From Bog-473 sp963742035 (GTDB taxonomy: Bacteria; Actinomycetota; Acidimicrobiia; Acidimicrobiales; RAAP-2): a stretch of DNA of 64,000 nucleotides. Shown here one piece after another: positions 35,509-45,720 of the stretch. Numbering within the stretch: position 1 is the first letter of the stretch; each line of letters starts with the position of its first letter. Position numbers and translations under genes: made by a program. Location of the stretch: the NCBI GenBank assembly GCA_963742035.1, contig CAVUKH010000007.1, forward strand, positions 708,117 to 772,116. Direction: 5' to 3'. The notes beneath the pieces are model-generated. The model was not told the origin of the DNA, made no database searches, and worked only from the letters and a program-made list of their open reading frames with translations.

Positions 35509-36405
35509 GTGACGGGAACAGTGGGACTCCCTGACGGACGGGTACTGGCGTACGAGGACTACGGCATCCCGGACGGGTTTCCGGTCCTGAGCTTCCACGG
35601 TGGCCTCAGCTCCCGGTTGGATGCGGCACCGGCACACGAGGCCGCCGTGGCCCAAGGCGTCCGCCTGATCTCTCCCGACCGACCCGGCATGGGCCTCTCG
35701 ACCTACCAGCGGGGACGCCGACTCCTCGACTGGCCGGCCGACGTGACGCACCTCACGGAGGCGTTGGGCATCGACCGCTTCGCCGTGATGGGGTGGTCGG
35801 CCGGTGGGCCCTACGCGGCCGTCTGCGCGGCGCGCATGGGTGACCGCGTCACCGCCGCCGCGCTCCTGTCGAGCGCGGTCCCGCTCGATCTCTATGGCAC
35901 CACCCGCGGCCTCACCATCGACGACCGCGCCCTCTTGTTCCTCACGAGGCGGACGCCGTGGCTGGCCTCCACACTCATGAAGGTCAGCATCGTCAACGCC
36001 AGCAACGCCCGGCTGCTCCGGGCGGTCATGCGCTCGTTCCCCCCGGCCGATCGCACCGTGCTCACCGAATGGGGGCCACCCGACCACGCGTTGGCGTTCG
36101 TCCGCGAGGCGATGCGCCAGGGCACCGAGGGCTGTGTCCAGGACTACCGCATTTTCGGCGAACCGTGGGGGTTCGCCCTCGAGGAGATCCGCGTCCCGGT
36201 CGACATCTGGGAAGGCTCCGACGACCGCACCGGGCCGCCGGGCTACCGGACCTTCCTCAAGCGCCACATCCCGCAGGCGACCATCACCGTGGTGCCCGGC
36301 GAAGGCCACCTGTCGCTCCTGCCCCATCAGGCCGCCGCGATCTTCTCCTCGCTGTTGGGGGGTGACCACGACGACCAGTCCGCCGCGAGGTGGAACGTCG
36401 GGTAG
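35509..36405 (+). CDS. Alpha/beta hydrolase
   Basis: 298-residue alpha/beta hydrolase. VLAYEDYGIPDGFPVLSFHGGLSS holds the oxyanion HGG, nucleophile elbow GWSAGGPYAAV (Ser in GWSAG), late acid in VDIWEGSDDRTGPP, and catalytic His in VPGEGHLSLLP. An insertion (about 130-225) forms the cap. GTG 35509 is used with GGAGCGAG some 11 bases upstream; a GTG at 35521 is equally in frame. Divergent from the acyl-CoA dehydrogenase; ends 42 bases before a convergent gene. Substrate unknown. Confidence 0.85.
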   Translation: MTGTVGLPDGRVLAYEDYGIPDGFPVLSFHGGLSSRLDAAPAHEAAVAQGVRLISPDRPGMGLSTYQRGRRLLDWPADVTHLTEALGIDRFAVMGWSAGGPYAAVCAARMGDRVTAAALLSSAVPLDLYGTTRGLTIDDRALLFLTRRTPWLASTLMKVSIVNASNARLLRAVMRSFPPADRTVLTEWGPPDHALAFVREAMRQGTEGCVQDYRIFGEPWGFALEEIRVPVDIWEGSDDRTGPPGYRTFLKRHIPQATITVVPGEGHLSLLPHQAAAIFSSLLGGDHDDQSAARWNVG

Positions 36406-36447
36406 ATGACGCGACACGGGCGGTGGACCAGCGCCACTCCGAGCGAT

Positions 36448-37263
36448 CTACAACTGGCCCCAGTCGGTCACCTGGACGGGCGCCACAACCGGCGTCCCGA
36501 CGTCCAGCTGGATCTGGTAGTGGTCCCCGAGCGGGAGCTTGGTGGGGTCGCCGGTGTAGAGCTTCGGCTTCTTGCCCGGTGACGTGAAGAACACCGTCAC
36601 GTTGCCCGTGGCGGGACCGACCTGCGTCTCGCTGAGGGGGACGCCCCATATGTCGAAGAACTGGCCCAACGTGAAGCCCTCTGTGGTGCTCGGCGATTCG
36701 ACGTGGACGATCCCGTCGTTGGCGTGCACGTGGAGCCAGTAGAAGCAGCTCCCCGTCGCGACGAAGGGCCCTGCCGCGGTGTCCTCGGCCTCGAAGCCCG
36801 GGATCCCGATCCCATAGGGAATCACCCGCGCCTGGCCGTTCACGAAGATCGTCAAATGGGTGTGGACGTGCAGCACCAGTTGCTCGTTGGTCTGGCACTG
36901 GATCCCGTCGACGGTCTGACCCGTCGCCGCATTGAGGAGCGTGGCCAACTTCGGCCCGCTCGGGACCGGGACGGTCTCGGGCCCCGGCTTCCCGGCCGGC
37001 GGCTGCACCCACGTGGAGGACATGGATGCGGGAATGGGCTCCAGGCCGGCAATGTGCGGGTCCGTGACGCTGGGCGGCAGAGTGCTCGACCCACCAGTCA
37101 GCACGACGATGAGCACCACCACGAGCGCGACGACGGCGAGGGCGCCGCCCACGCGGATGCCGATGCGCATCCGCTGCTGCCGCAGCTCAGCGGCGCGCTT
37201 CTCGGCGGCGCGGCGTTGGTTCTCGGCCCTGCGCTGGGCCTTTGACTTGCTTTGACTGGTCAT
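36448..37263 (-). CDS. Membrane-anchored protein with His clusters, unknown function
   Basis: 271 residues: a highly basic, Gln/Arg/Ala-rich cytoplasmic helix (about 2-32), one transmembrane helix (VGGALAVVALVVVLIVVL), then an outside domain of about 200 residues. Notable are LVLHVHTHLTIFVNGQ and CFYWLHVHANDGIVHVES, with closely spaced His that could bind copper or zinc, and Cys in IQCQTNEQ. The rest is beta-rich. Not assigned to a named family. ATG 37263 overlaps the stop of the upstream gene (ATGA), so the pair is co-translated. Confidence 0.65.
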   Translation of the reverse strand: MTSQSKSKAQRRAENQRRAAEKRAAELRQQRMRIGIRVGGALAVVALVVVLIVVLTGGSSTLPPSVTDPHIAGLEPIPASMSSTWVQPPAGKPGPETVPVPSGPKLATLLNAATGQTVDGIQCQTNEQLVLHVHTHLTIFVNGQARVIPYGIGIPGFEAEDTAAGPFVATGSCFYWLHVHANDGIVHVESPSTTEGFTLGQFFDIWGVPLSETQVGPATGNVTVFFTSPGKKPKLYTGDPTKLPLGDHYQIQLDVGTPVVAPVQVTDWGQL

Positions 37264-37898
37264 TGGGGCGTCAGCGTAGCGAACCAATCCCAGCGGAAGG
37301 CATCAACGCGCTCGAGGGGCCCGGCCCATTCGGGCCTCTCCACGCCCCCTGTTCCGATGGAGGCGGAGGCGTGCCACAGATCGCCGTCGACGAAGGCAAC
37401 CGTGATGGTCCGGTCGCGCTCGGCATCGGCGAACTGCCAGGCTCCGGCGACTCCCGCCTCCTCCACCAGCTCCTCCCCGGCGAGCGCGGGGCCGACGACC
37501 ACATGGACCCCGTGGGCGGGACGGAAAGGGATCGCGCCCGGAGACACTGCCACCCGGGGAGCAGCCCAGCGCCCGACGACCGGAAAGGGCCCGGACAACA
37601 GCGCGCGCCGAGCCCGGAAGAAGCGGTCCAGCGCGTGCAGGCGCTCGGCCAAGGCGAAGAACTCGGGAATCACCTGCTCGTCGCGGAGCAGGTAGAGCGT
37701 CATGTAGTGGAACGGATCGAGAAGGCTGCTCGTTGCCGATTCGGCCTCCCGGCAGCGCGGCGACCGCACCCAGCGTTGGCCGAAGGTGATGCCCTCAATG
37801 GTGAACTGCTCGGGGAGATGGTCGAGCTGGTGCCAGGCGTTGTATGCCTCGTGCGCCGAGGGGTCGGTCACCTCTGTGAACGAGAAGAAACCCAGCAC
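37260..37898 (-). CDS. EthD-like dimeric alpha/beta-barrel protein
   Basis: 212 residues, hypothetical. FFSFTEVTDPSAHEAYNAWHQLDHLPEQFTIEGITFGQRWV resembles the EthD/DUF1330-like dimeric barrel, and the later VHVVVGPALAGEELVEEAGVAGAWQFA looks like a second copy. The starting codon is GTG 37898, divergent from the CoA transferase gene 39 bases away. Overlaps the following membrane protein gene by ATGA. No catalytic residues recognised. Confidence 0.6.
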   Translation of the reverse strand: MLGFFSFTEVTDPSAHEAYNAWHQLDHLPEQFTIEGITFGQRWVRSPRCREAESATSSLLDPFHYMTLYLLRDEQVIPEFFALAERLHALDRFFRARRALLSGPFPVVGRWAAPRVAVSPGAIPFRPAHGVHVVVGPALAGEELVEEAGVAGAWQFADAERDRTITVAFVDGDLWHASASIGTGGVERPEWAGPLERVDAFRWDWFATLTPQ

Positions 37899-37937
37899 GC
37901 TGCGAGGCTACCCGCCGCCCGATGCAAGAATCCGACG

Positions 37938-38981
37938 GTGACAGGCACGTCGCAGTACCTCTCCGGTCTCCGGGTCCTCGACCTGAGCATCTGGCGCCCC
38001 GGACCGTACGCGACGTCGCTGCTGGTACCGCTGGGCGCCGACGTGCTGAAGGTCGAGCCACCGGGGGGAGACCCGATGCGGCACTACGCGGATCTCTTCG
38101 CTGCCGTCAACCGGGGCAAGCGCAGTCTGGAGTTGAACCTCAAGGACGTCGCCGCCCGCGGAAGGGCGCTGGAACTGGCGGCCCACGCCGACGTGCTCGT
38201 GGAGGGATTCCGTCCCGGCGTGCTCGCCCGCCTGGGCCTCGACGAGCCGACCGTGCGCGCCCTGAACCCCGGCATCGTCTACTGCTCGATCTCCGGCTAC
38301 GGGCAGCACGACCGGCGCGCCGTTCTGCCGGGGCACGATGTGAACTACCAGGCGTGGGCGGGAGCCATGACACCCGAGGGCGGCATGGCGACGAACGTCC
38401 CGCCGCTCCCGACCGCCGACCTGGCCGCCGGGATGACCGCCGCCTTCGGGATCAGCGCCGCCCTCCTTGGTCGCGTGACCAGTGGCGAAGGGGCGTACCT
38501 CGACATCTCCATGACCGACGTGCTGGCCACCTGGACCGGTCGCGTCGGCGCCGGTCTGGCCGACCGCTCGGCGTCCGACCCACCGACCGCGCCCACCCCT
38601 GGGTACGGCCTCTTCGCCACGGCAGACGGCGGGCAGGTGGCGCTGGGCATCCTCAACGAACAGCACTTCTGGGTCAGCCTGTGCCACGAGGTGCGCCTGA
38701 ACGCACTGGCGGAGCTCGGCTTCGACGAACGGTGCCGACGCGGCACCGAGCTGCAGGAAGCCGTCGGCCGGGCCATCGCCACCCAGACCCGTGACGTGCT
38801 GGTGGCGCGCCTGGCCGCTGCCGGCGTACCGGTCGCCCCGGTGCTCGACCGCCAGGGGATGCTGGCGGCCGCGCCGTTCCCGACGTTCCCCATCCGGCTC
38901 CCCCTTCCCGAAGCGGCCCGGTCCGTCCCCACGCTCGATCAGCATCGCGGCCAGGGCTTCGGCCCTCCGGCCGAGAGCTGA
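37938..38981 (+). CDS. CaiB/BaiF (class III) CoA transferase
   Basis: 347-residue CoA transferase moving CoA between acyl-CoA and a carboxylic acid. LRVLDLSIWRPGPYATSLLVPLGADVLKVEPPGGDPMR is the family start, NRGKRSLELNLKD and VLVEGFRPGVLARLGL follow, and the catalytic Asp is in GHDVNYQAWAG. Slightly short: the C-terminus ends near DQHRGQGF. GTG 37938. May activate an acid for the acyl-CoA dehydrogenase-type reactions encoded nearby. It lies 36 bases before the carbonic anhydrase start. Confidence 0.9.
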   Translation: MTGTSQYLSGLRVLDLSIWRPGPYATSLLVPLGADVLKVEPPGGDPMRHYADLFAAVNRGKRSLELNLKDVAARGRALELAAHADVLVEGFRPGVLARLGLDEPTVRALNPGIVYCSISGYGQHDRRAVLPGHDVNYQAWAGAMTPEGGMATNVPPLPTADLAAGMTAAFGISAALLGRVTSGEGAYLDISMTDVLATWTGRVGAGLADRSASDPPTAPTPGYGLFATADGGQVALGILNEQHFWVSLCHEVRLNALAELGFDERCRRGTELQEAVGRAIATQTRDVLVARLAAAGVPVAPVLDRQGMLAAAPFPTFPIRLPLPEAARSVPTLDQHRGQGFGPPAES

Positions 38982-39017
38982 CGATCGGCGGGGGTGCTGT
39001 TACGGTCCAGCGGACGC

Positions 39018-39506
39018 ATGACACGGATCTCCGAACTTCTCGCCGCCAATCAGGCGTACTCCGCCGCACGCGCCAACGTGGCCGATCCGCGTCCTGGTCG
39101 CCACCTGGCCGTCGTCACGTGCATGGATGCGCGCATCGACGTCTTTGCCGTCCTCGGCCTGCACCTGGGTGAGGCACATGTCATTCGCAACGCCGGAGGC
39201 CGCGTCACCGAGGACGTGCTGCGCAGCCTGGCCCTCTCGAGCGGTGTCCTCGGCGTGGAGACCGCCGTGGTCATGCAACACACCATGTGCGGTCTCGTCG
39301 GAGTGAGCGACGCCCAGCTCAGGGAGATGACCGGCGCTGACCTGGGGTTCTTGCCGATCGACGACCACGCAGCCGCGCTGCGCGAGGACGTGGAGCTGTT
39401 GGCCCGGACCCCCTACCTGAACCGACTGCAGGTGATCGCCGGATTGGTCTACGACGTCGAGAGCGGCGAGCTCGACGACGTCGTCCGCTGGGAACGACCG
39501 GACTGA
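39018..39506 (+). CDS. Beta-class carbonic anhydrase
   Basis: 162-residue beta-carbonic anhydrase, interconverting CO2 and bicarbonate. Zinc ligands are Cys35 (in VVTCMDARID), His88 and Cys91 (HTMCG), with the Asp37-Arg39 dyad in C-x-D-x-R that marks the accessible (type I) site. NAGGRVTEDVLRSL is also conserved. The size matches short mycobacterial CanA-like enzymes. ATG 39018 chosen for length; a GTG at 38994 is in frame. Cytoplasmic. Confidence 0.92.
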   Translation: MTRISELLAANQAYSAARANVADPRPGRHLAVVTCMDARIDVFAVLGLHLGEAHVIRNAGGRVTEDVLRSLALSSGVLGVETAVVMQHTMCGLVGVSDAQLREMTGADLGFLPIDDHAAALREDVELLARTPYLNRLQVIAGLVYDVESGELDDVVRWERPD

Positions 39507-39702
39507 GAAGCCCGGGCCGACCCACCTCGAGTGCCTCCGCACCCGGCACGGCCCGACCCGGCGCGTGCGTGTGACCAGGGAGTGGCGCGATTACAGTGCT
39601 GCGGAACCTTCGAACCGATTTAGGCCCACGCGCACGGCATCGAGCTGACCGGTGAACCCCGTCGCGTCGGTACAAACCCGGAGCCGACCCTAAGGAGCCA
39701 CC

Positions 39703-41232
39703 ATGCCGGCCCACGACACCGCTGCCGTCCCGCCCCGGAGCAGCATGCCCAGAGAGCCGCGCACGAGGCGCAGCCGGTCGCTGCTGGCGGCGCTCGTCGG
39801 CTGCCTGGCGTTGGTCCCCGCCCTCCTGGCCGTGACGACGAGCAGTGCATCGGCCGCCACATACCCCGACAATGTCGCCCAGCCCGTGAACTTCGGCGAC
39901 GCCGGGTTCTTCGGGCCCGCGGGTGGGCTGACGCTCAACGCGCCGCCGGTGGGCATGGCCTCGACGCACAGCGGCCAGGGGTACTGGATCGTGGCCGCCG
40001 ACGGCGGCATCTTCAACTACGGCGATGCCCCCTTCCTGGGGTCGGCCGGTGCCATCGCCCTCAACGAGCCGATCGTCGGCATGGCCGCCACCCCCGATGG
40101 CGGCGGCTACTGGCTGGTGGCGTCCGACGGCGGCATCTTCTCCTACGGCGACGCCCACTTCTACGGCTCCACCGGCTCCATACATCTGAACCAGCCGATC
40201 GTGGGGATGGCCGCCACGCCCGACGGCGGCGGGTACTGGCTCGTGGCCGCCGACGGCGGCATCTTCGCCTACGGCGACGCGCAGTTCTACGGCTCGACGG
40301 GATCGATCCACCTCAACCAGCCGGTGGTCGGCATGGCCTCGGCACCGGGCGGGAACGGGTACTGGCTGGTGGCGTCCGACGGGGGCATCTTCGCCTACGG
40401 CACCGCACCGTTCCTGGGCTCCACCGGGGGCGTCGCGCTCAACGCCCCCATCGTGGGGATGGCCGCCACGACCAGTGGGTACTGGCTGGCCGCCCGGGAC
40501 GGCGGAGTCTTCAACTACGGCACGCCGTTCCTCGGATCGATGGGGGGCCAATCGAACCCCAACCCCATCCGTGCCATTGCGGCGACACCCTCCGGGCAGG
40601 GCTACTGGCTGCTGCCGACGAGTCCCCCACCGCTGCCGCCGACCGTGCAGCTCGGTTCGAGCGGCGCGGCGGTGTCCTCGCTGCAGACCCAACTGCTGGC
40701 CCTCGGCTACTGGGTCGACACCACGAACGGGTCGTTCGACGACAGCACGCAACAGGCGGTGTGGGCGCTGCAAAAGGCAGCCAACCTCCCTCGGGACGGC
40801 GTCGTGGGACCGTCCACCTGGGCGGCCTTGCAGGCCGGGGTCGTCCCCCAGCCGCGGGCGGAGTCGGGCTACCAGATCCAGATCAACCTGGCGAACGACC
40901 TCATCATGGTCGTGAACAACAACCATCTTCTCTGGACGCTCAATACGTCCACCGGTGGCGGCTACACCTACACCCAGGACGGCACCACCAACGTGGCCAC
41001 GACGCCCACCGGGCAGTTCAGCACGTTCCGCGTGGTCGACGGGACGGTGACCGACTCGCTCGGCACCCTCTTCCGGCCCCGTTTCTTCTACCAGGGCTAC
41101 GCCATTCACGGTGACTCGTCCGTCCCGCCGGTGCCCGTCTCTCACGGCTGTGCACGCGTCAGCAACGAGGCGATCAATTGGATCTGGGCGGCCAATATCG
41201 ACCCGATCGGCACGTCGGTCTGGGTCTACTAG
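39703..41232 (+). CDS. Secreted L,D-transpeptidase with beta-repeat region and peptidoglycan-binding domain
   Basis: 509-residue cell-wall protein. A signal peptide ends near SSASAAT (about 47-53). Residues 60-310 hold about six copies of a 40-47-residue unit of the form VGMAATPDGGGYWLVASDGG plus IFSYGDAHFYGSTG, a repeat I associate with Acidimicrobiia. A PG-binding-1 helix bundle follows (LGSSGAAVSSLQTQLLALGYW, about 325-385), then a YkuD domain with IHGDSS and SHGCARVSN (Cys483 nucleophile). It should make 3-3 peptidoglycan cross-links or attach proteins. ATG 39703 has AAGGAG five bases upstream (39692-39697). The upstream 196 bases showed no known riboswitch. Confidence 0.9.
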   Translation: MPAHDTAAVPPRSSMPREPRTRRSRSLLAALVGCLALVPALLAVTTSSASAATYPDNVAQPVNFGDAGFFGPAGGLTLNAPPVGMASTHSGQGYWIVAADGGIFNYGDAPFLGSAGAIALNEPIVGMAATPDGGGYWLVASDGGIFSYGDAHFYGSTGSIHLNQPIVGMAATPDGGGYWLVAADGGIFAYGDAQFYGSTGSIHLNQPVVGMASAPGGNGYWLVASDGGIFAYGTAPFLGSTGGVALNAPIVGMAATTSGYWLAARDGGVFNYGTPFLGSMGGQSNPNPIRAIAATPSGQGYWLLPTSPPPLPPTVQLGSSGAAVSSLQTQLLALGYWVDTTNGSFDDSTQQAVWALQKAANLPRDGVVGPSTWAALQAGVVPQPRAESGYQIQINLANDLIMVVNNNHLLWTLNTSTGGGYTYTQDGTTNVATTPTGQFSTFRVVDGTVTDSLGTLFRPRFFYQGYAIHGDSSVPPVPVSHGCARVSNEAINWIWAANIDPIGTSVWVY

Positions 41233-41251
41233 CCCGAGGGGCCCGTCGGCC

Positions 41252-42184
<933 letters not shown>

Positions 42185-42239
42185 CCAGACCACCTGGAAT
42201 CACGACTACCGAGCGGGTCCTGCGGGTAGACAACCCGAA

Positions 42240-43679
42240 GTGGAGACGTCCACCGCGCCCCTGATCGACGGCCGCTACCGCATTGACGGCCTCCTGGGTG
42301 AGGGCGGCATGGCCCGGGTCTTCGACGCCTACGACGAACGACTCGGACGCGCGGTGGCGGTGAAGATCCTGCGGGCCGAAACCAGGGCACTGCCCGGCAT
42401 GCGGGAGCGTTTTCAGCAGGAAGCGCTGATCGCCGGCCTGCTCATCCATCCCCACATCGTCGCCGTGCTGGACTTCGGAGAAGACCACACGTCGTCGTAC
42501 TTGGTGATGGAGCGACTACCCGGCACCACCCTGCGCGACGAGATCATCGTCCGTGGCCCACTGCCGACCGGGCGCGTCGCACTCGTCATGGCGGAGACGC
42601 TCACTGCGCTGGCGGCAGCGCACGGGCGTGGCGTGCTCCACCGTGACATCAAGCCGAGCAACATCCTGTTGCAACAGGACGGGCACACGAAGATCACGGA
42701 CTTCGGCATCGCCAAGAGCTTCGACGTCCGGACGAACCGACACAATGACATGACGACGACAGGAGTCGTTCTAGGGACACCGGGCTACCTGGCTCCCGAA
42801 CGTCGATCGGGCCACCCGGCCACGGTGCAGTCCGATCTGTACGCGGTCGGCGCGGTCATGGTGGAGGCCCTGACCGGGCAACGTCTCGGGCCGGAGATGG
42901 CTCCTGCAGGCATCCTCACGTCGCCCTGGCATGAGGTCGCGTGTCGCGCCCTGGCTGCCGATCCGCGGCAACGCTTCAGGTCGGCCGGCGACATGCTGCA
43001 GGCGTTGCGGACCGGTGCACCCGCGGCCCGTCCGGCGCCACGACAGCAGGCGCGGACGTCCGTGACGTCCGTCGTCCGGATGCCGAGCCCGAACGAGACG
43101 CCTCCCCCTCCATCGAACACCATGTCTCCCAGCCCTGTGATTCTACGCCGGGAGACACACCCCCGAGCCCGACGTCGTCGCTTCGCGCTGGCCCTCGTCG
43201 CGGTCCTGGTGCTCGGCGCCACCCTCTTCGCACTGTTGGCCGGCCACGCCCAGCCAACGGGTCCGGCCGCCACCATTGCAGAGGGTCACGCGGCCCAGCC
43301 ACAGACGCAGGCCTTGTCGCGCCCGGTGCCGGCACCATCGGCCGCCGACGCGGAGGCCGCAGCGATCACCTCGCTGGCCACGTCCCTCGCCAACGGCGGA
43401 TTTCCGGGTGACGGGGTCTTGGCCAGCGCGCTCGAGGCGACGGCGGCAGAGTCCCCCGGCGCCGCACGCGCGGCCTCGGCCCAGCACACGCTCACGCTGG
43501 CCGGCGTTCTGCTTGACGGGGGCGCCATCACGTCCGCGCAGTATCAGGACGTGGTCAGTGTGCTGGCGCCGACGGGCGCCACCGTGACGACGACGCCGAG
43601 TCCACCGGCAAATCCCTTCCTCGTGCCCCTCGGCCATCCCCATGGTCGTGGCCGAGGGGACGGAGGAAAGCAGGGGTAG
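42240..43679 (+). CDS. Membrane Ser/Thr protein kinase (PknB-like)
   Basis: 479 residues. Kinase domain (about 10-265): LLGEGGMARVFDAYD (Gly loop), VAVKIL (catalytic Lys), LHRDIKPSNILLQQ (catalytic Asp), ITDFGIAKS, TPGYLAPERRSG. A Pro-rich linker then leads to one transmembrane helix (FALALVAVLVLGATLFALLA, about 322-341) and an outer region of about 135 residues. The outer part is Ala-rich and lacks PASTA repeats, so the sensed signal is not lipid II by the usual route. GTG 42240. It lies 55 bases after the MBL gene. Confidence 0.92.
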   Translation: METSTAPLIDGRYRIDGLLGEGGMARVFDAYDERLGRAVAVKILRAETRALPGMRERFQQEALIAGLLIHPHIVAVLDFGEDHTSSYLVMERLPGTTLRDEIIVRGPLPTGRVALVMAETLTALAAAHGRGVLHRDIKPSNILLQQDGHTKITDFGIAKSFDVRTNRHNDMTTTGVVLGTPGYLAPERRSGHPATVQSDLYAVGAVMVEALTGQRLGPEMAPAGILTSPWHEVACRALAADPRQRFRSAGDMLQALRTGAPAARPAPRQQARTSVTSVVRMPSPNETPPPPSNTMSPSPVILRRETHPRARRRRFALALVAVLVLGATLFALLAGHAQPTGPAATIAEGHAAQPQTQALSRPVPAPSAADAEAAAITSLATSLANGGFPGDGVLASALEATAAESPGAARAASAQHTLTLAGVLLDGGAITSAQYQDVVSVLAPTGATVTTTPSPPANPFLVPLGHPHGRGRGDGGKQG

Positions 43680-43796
43680 GTACGGGAGGGGATCTCTCGG
43701 GTTCACCCGGCGGTGGCGACGGCGGGCGCTACGCTCCCCCGCTGAGGCAGAAGAGGGACTGATGCACACACGCACCACTTGCAGGAGCTCCCGATC

Positions 43797-45599
43797 GTGA
43801 GCGATGCCGAAGCGAGGACGGAGCCGCCGGACTTCGACCCGGACGCGCTCCGGGAGAAGTATCGGGTCGAACGCGACAAGCGAATCCGCCAGGACGGGAA
43901 CACCCAGTACATCGAGGTGGCTGGACCGTTTGCGGACTACCTGCACGACCCCTACACGGAGCCGAGCGAGCGTCCCCCACTGACCGACGACGTCAGGGTG
44001 GCCATTATCGGCGGAGGATTCGCCGGCCTCATCACGGGCGCCCGACTGACACAGGCGGGCATCGACGATTTTCGCATCATTGAGAAGGGGGGCGATTTCG
44101 GCGGAACCTGGTATTGGAACCGCTACCCGGGTGCACAGTGCGACGTCGAGTCCTATGTGTACCTCCCTCTCCTGGAAGAGACCGCCTACGTTCCCAGCGA
44201 GAAGTACGCCCGCGCGCCGGAGATTTTGGGGCACTGCCATCGCATTGCCCGCCACTTCAGGCTGTACGAGCGCTCGTGCCTCTCGACCGAGGTCACGGCC
44301 ATTCGGTGGGACGACTCCCGGCGCCGCTGGACCATCCTCACCAACCGCGGCGACCAGATGTCGGCTCAATTCCTCGTCATGGGCAACGGCCCCCTCCATC
44401 GACCGAAGCTCCCGGGCATCCCCGGTATCGAGGGATTCACCGGTCATGCCTTCCATACCAGCCGGTGGGACTACGAGTACACCGGAGGTGACTCGAACGG
44501 AGGGCTGGACGGCCTGGCCGACAAGCGCGTCGGCATCATCGGCACCGGCGCCACGGCCGTGCAGGTGATTCCCCACCTCGCCGCCTCGGCTCGTGAGCTC
44601 TTCGTCTTCCAACGCACGCCGTCGTCCATTGACGTGCGGGGGAACCGGCCAACTGAAGTTTCGTGGGCCGCCTCACTCGAAGCAGGGTGGCAGAGGGAGA
44701 GGATGGAGAACTTCACACTCCTGACCTCCGGCGGCTTTGCCGAGAAGGATCTCGTCAACGACGGCTGGACCGACATCCTCGGAAGGCTGGTCAACAGGCT
44801 GCGCGACCAGTCGTCAGGGCCCGGCCGGGACCTGGCCGCCGTGATGGAGCTGGCCGACTTCGAGAAAATGGAGCAGATCAGGGCACGCGTGGACGACATC
44901 GTCAGCGATCCGGTGACCGCCGAGGCCCTGAAGCCCTGGTACCGGCAATTCTGCAAGAGGCCCTGCTTCCACGACGAATACCTCCAGGCCTTCAACCGCC
45001 CGAACGTGTCTCTCGTCAACACCGATGGGCGCGGGGTCGACGCCATCACGTCCAAAGCCGTCATCGTCGGGGAACGGGAGTACGCGGTCGATTGCCTGAT
45101 TTACGCCACGGGATTCGAAGTGGGGACCGACTACACGCGGCGGGCCGGTTACGACGTGGTCGGTTCGCGCGGGTACAACCTCTCCGACTACTGGCACGAC
45201 GGAGTGCGGTCCCTCCACGGGATGCACGTACGGGGCTTTCCGAACATGTTCGTCCTGGGTCACACCCAGGGTGGCTTTACCGTCAACTATCCGCACCTCC
45301 TCGAAGAGGCGTGCAACCATCTCTCCCATGTTCTGCGCCATGCCATCGACCACGAGCTCTCGACGGTCGAGGCGACGAGTGACGGCGAAGCCGAATGGCT
45401 CGTGCAGCTGGCCGAGTCCGCCCGGGACATCCGCGCCTTCCAGCAGCAGTGCACCCCCGGCTACTACAACAACGAGGGCCAGCCCAACGCCGATGGATTC
45501 ATCGGGAGCTCGTACGGCAGGGGCCCGATGCCCTTCTTCGAGCTCTTGGCGGAGTGGCGGAACGCCGGCACCTTTGACGGACTGGAGCTCCAGTCGTAG
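43797..45599 (+). CDS. Baeyer-Villiger-type flavin monooxygenase (cyclohexanone-monooxygenase-like)
   Basis: 600-residue class B monooxygenase with the longer N-terminus of the 600-residue CHMO/PAMO-like branch. FAD motif VAIIGGGFAGLI, GGTWYWNRYPGAQCDVESYVYLP, fingerprint FTGHAFHTSRWD (F-x-G-x-x-x-H-x-x-x-W-D), NADPH motif VGIIGTGATAVQV, and C-terminal HVRGFPNMFVLGHTQ. It may convert ketones to esters or lactones. I take GTG 43797 with AGGAG nine bases upstream; a TTG at 43779 is upstream in frame. Less like the 488-residue enzyme at 29.3 kb, which is the shorter type. Followed by a flavoprotein gene. Confidence 0.92.
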   Translation: MSDAEARTEPPDFDPDALREKYRVERDKRIRQDGNTQYIEVAGPFADYLHDPYTEPSERPPLTDDVRVAIIGGGFAGLITGARLTQAGIDDFRIIEKGGDFGGTWYWNRYPGAQCDVESYVYLPLLEETAYVPSEKYARAPEILGHCHRIARHFRLYERSCLSTEVTAIRWDDSRRRWTILTNRGDQMSAQFLVMGNGPLHRPKLPGIPGIEGFTGHAFHTSRWDYEYTGGDSNGGLDGLADKRVGIIGTGATAVQVIPHLAASARELFVFQRTPSSIDVRGNRPTEVSWAASLEAGWQRERMENFTLLTSGGFAEKDLVNDGWTDILGRLVNRLRDQSSGPGRDLAAVMELADFEKMEQIRARVDDIVSDPVTAEALKPWYRQFCKRPCFHDEYLQAFNRPNVSLVNTDGRGVDAITSKAVIVGEREYAVDCLIYATGFEVGTDYTRRAGYDVVGSRGYNLSDYWHDGVRSLHGMHVRGFPNMFVLGHTQGGFTVNYPHLLEEACNHLSHVLRHAIDHELSTVEATSDGEAEWLVQLAESARDIRAFQQQCTPGYYNNEGQPNADGFIGSSYGRGPMPFFELLAEWRNAGTFDGLELQS

Positions 45600-45720
45600 C
45601 TCCGCCCACTGCACCCACCAGGATTCGGCCCATTCAGAGCAGGCGCATGCCAGACTTCGGCGACAGCGCAGGAGCCGGACCCGGCCCACACTGGCCGGTC
45701 CCCGGGGGAACGGAGACGTG

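Noticed and set aside
39507..39702. Possible c-di-AMP-type riboswitch ahead of the L,D-transpeptidase
   Set aside because: Such switches often precede wall enzymes, but I could not find the conserved motifs; only a 5-bp GTCGG/CCGAC hairpin is present.
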